A stretch of DNA of 64,000 nucleotides from an uncultured Aquimarina sp. (GTDB lineage: Bacteria; Bacteroidota; Bacteroidia; Flavobacteriales; Flavobacteriaceae), in the NCBI GenBank assembly GCA_947500845.1, contig CANMTP010000001.1:600088-664087 (forward strand), read 5' to 3'. The notes beneath the pieces are model-generated. The model ran no database searches. It was given only the letters and a program-made list of their open reading frames with translations, and had not been told where the DNA came from. Position numbers and translations under genes: made by a program. This document shows positions 63,839 through 64,000 of the stretch, piece by piece. Within the stretch, counting starts at the first letter, position 1, and every line of letters starts with the position of its first letter.

Positions 63839-64000
63839 ACTAAAATTTAAAGAAAACAATCTTTTTCCGAATATTTTTTGAGAGGTTAGCTTACCCAATT
63901 TTTTAATTTGAAGTACCTAATTAACGTGAGTTCGGGATAAGAAACTTTAATAATTTATTGTAGAAAAAGCAGAGAATTAGTATATTTAAGTATCTAACAT

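Noticed and set aside
1..64000. tRNA genes, transposases, integrases or phage genes
   Set aside because: None was recognised by eye in any intergenic region or reading frame. A tRNA scan was not possible here and would settle the tRNA question.

Overview
The window looks like a stretch of chromosome from an AT-rich member of the Bacteroidota, most likely family Flavobacteriaceae. A marine genus such as Aquimarina is a guess, not a demonstration. The signs are type IX secretion (T9SS) proteins (gliding-motility C-terminal domain, PorP/SprF, PorE-like OmpA protein, T9SS sorting domain), a SusC/SusD pair with an ECF sigma factor and FecR, BshA, many SPII lipoproteins, promoters with a TAnnTTTG -7 box in place of TATAAT, and almost no Shine-Dalgarno sequences. 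Most of the window is core housekeeping; no prophage, transposase, CRISPR array or tRNA gene was seen.

Layout. 1-3.5 kb: tail of a giant adhesin-like protein, a PorP/SprF protein and a PorE-like protein. 3.5-7.1 kb: a lipoprotein and rpsA with a clear promoter and terminator. 7.2-10.8 kb: pyrR-pyrB, a STAS-like small protein, rnz and pdxH. 10.9-13.1 kb: a large OmpA/DUF11 surface protein on the minus strand. 13.4-16.9 kb: polyphosphate genes (sixA-like, ppk1, ppx). 17-22.4 kb: two small beta-barrel proteins, miaE, dnaX, the RNase P RNA gene and bshA. 22.5-26.9 kb: a frameshifted DUF1338 (2-oxoadipate dioxygenase-like) gene, an Lrp/AsnC regulator and a large FAD/Fe-S dehydrogenase, which together suggest the end of a lysine-degradation route. 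27.5-29.6 kb: a secreted glycosidase with a T9SS tail. 30.1-38.7 kb: aroC, a dicarboxylate/amino-acid symporter, a LysR regulator, a PLP decarboxylase, small proteins, a DCC-family protein, an SDR and gcvT. 38.9-39.4 kb: a decayed DUF3052 gene. 39.5-46 kb: sigma factor, FecR, SusC, SusD. 46.2-51 kb: S9 peptidase, M20 peptidase, NUDIX hydrolase. 51-54.1 kb: a minus-strand cassette of ATP-grasp ligase, N-formylglutamate-amidohydrolase-like protein and DUF1704 (QEGLA/MATCAP-like) metallopeptidase. 54.2-55.8 kb: a lipoprotein and an M28-fold protein that has lost most metal ligands. 55.8-61.1 kb: the threonine operon thrA-thrB-ridA-like-thrC, preceded by a 36-codon leader peptide. 61.2-63.8 kb: nnrDE and a frameshifted anti-sigma-K-like lipoprotein.

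The points most worth following are the Thr/Ile-rich leader peptide (10 Thr and 7 Ile codons) ahead of thrA, which implies ribosome-mediated attenuation; the ATP-grasp/amidohydrolase/DUF1704 cassette, which looks like an uncharacterised peptide-ligation and trimming system; the pseudo-M28 protein; a RidA-family protein inside the thr operon that lacks the catalytic arginine; and three genes each broken by an apparent loss of one base, which may be decay or assembly error.
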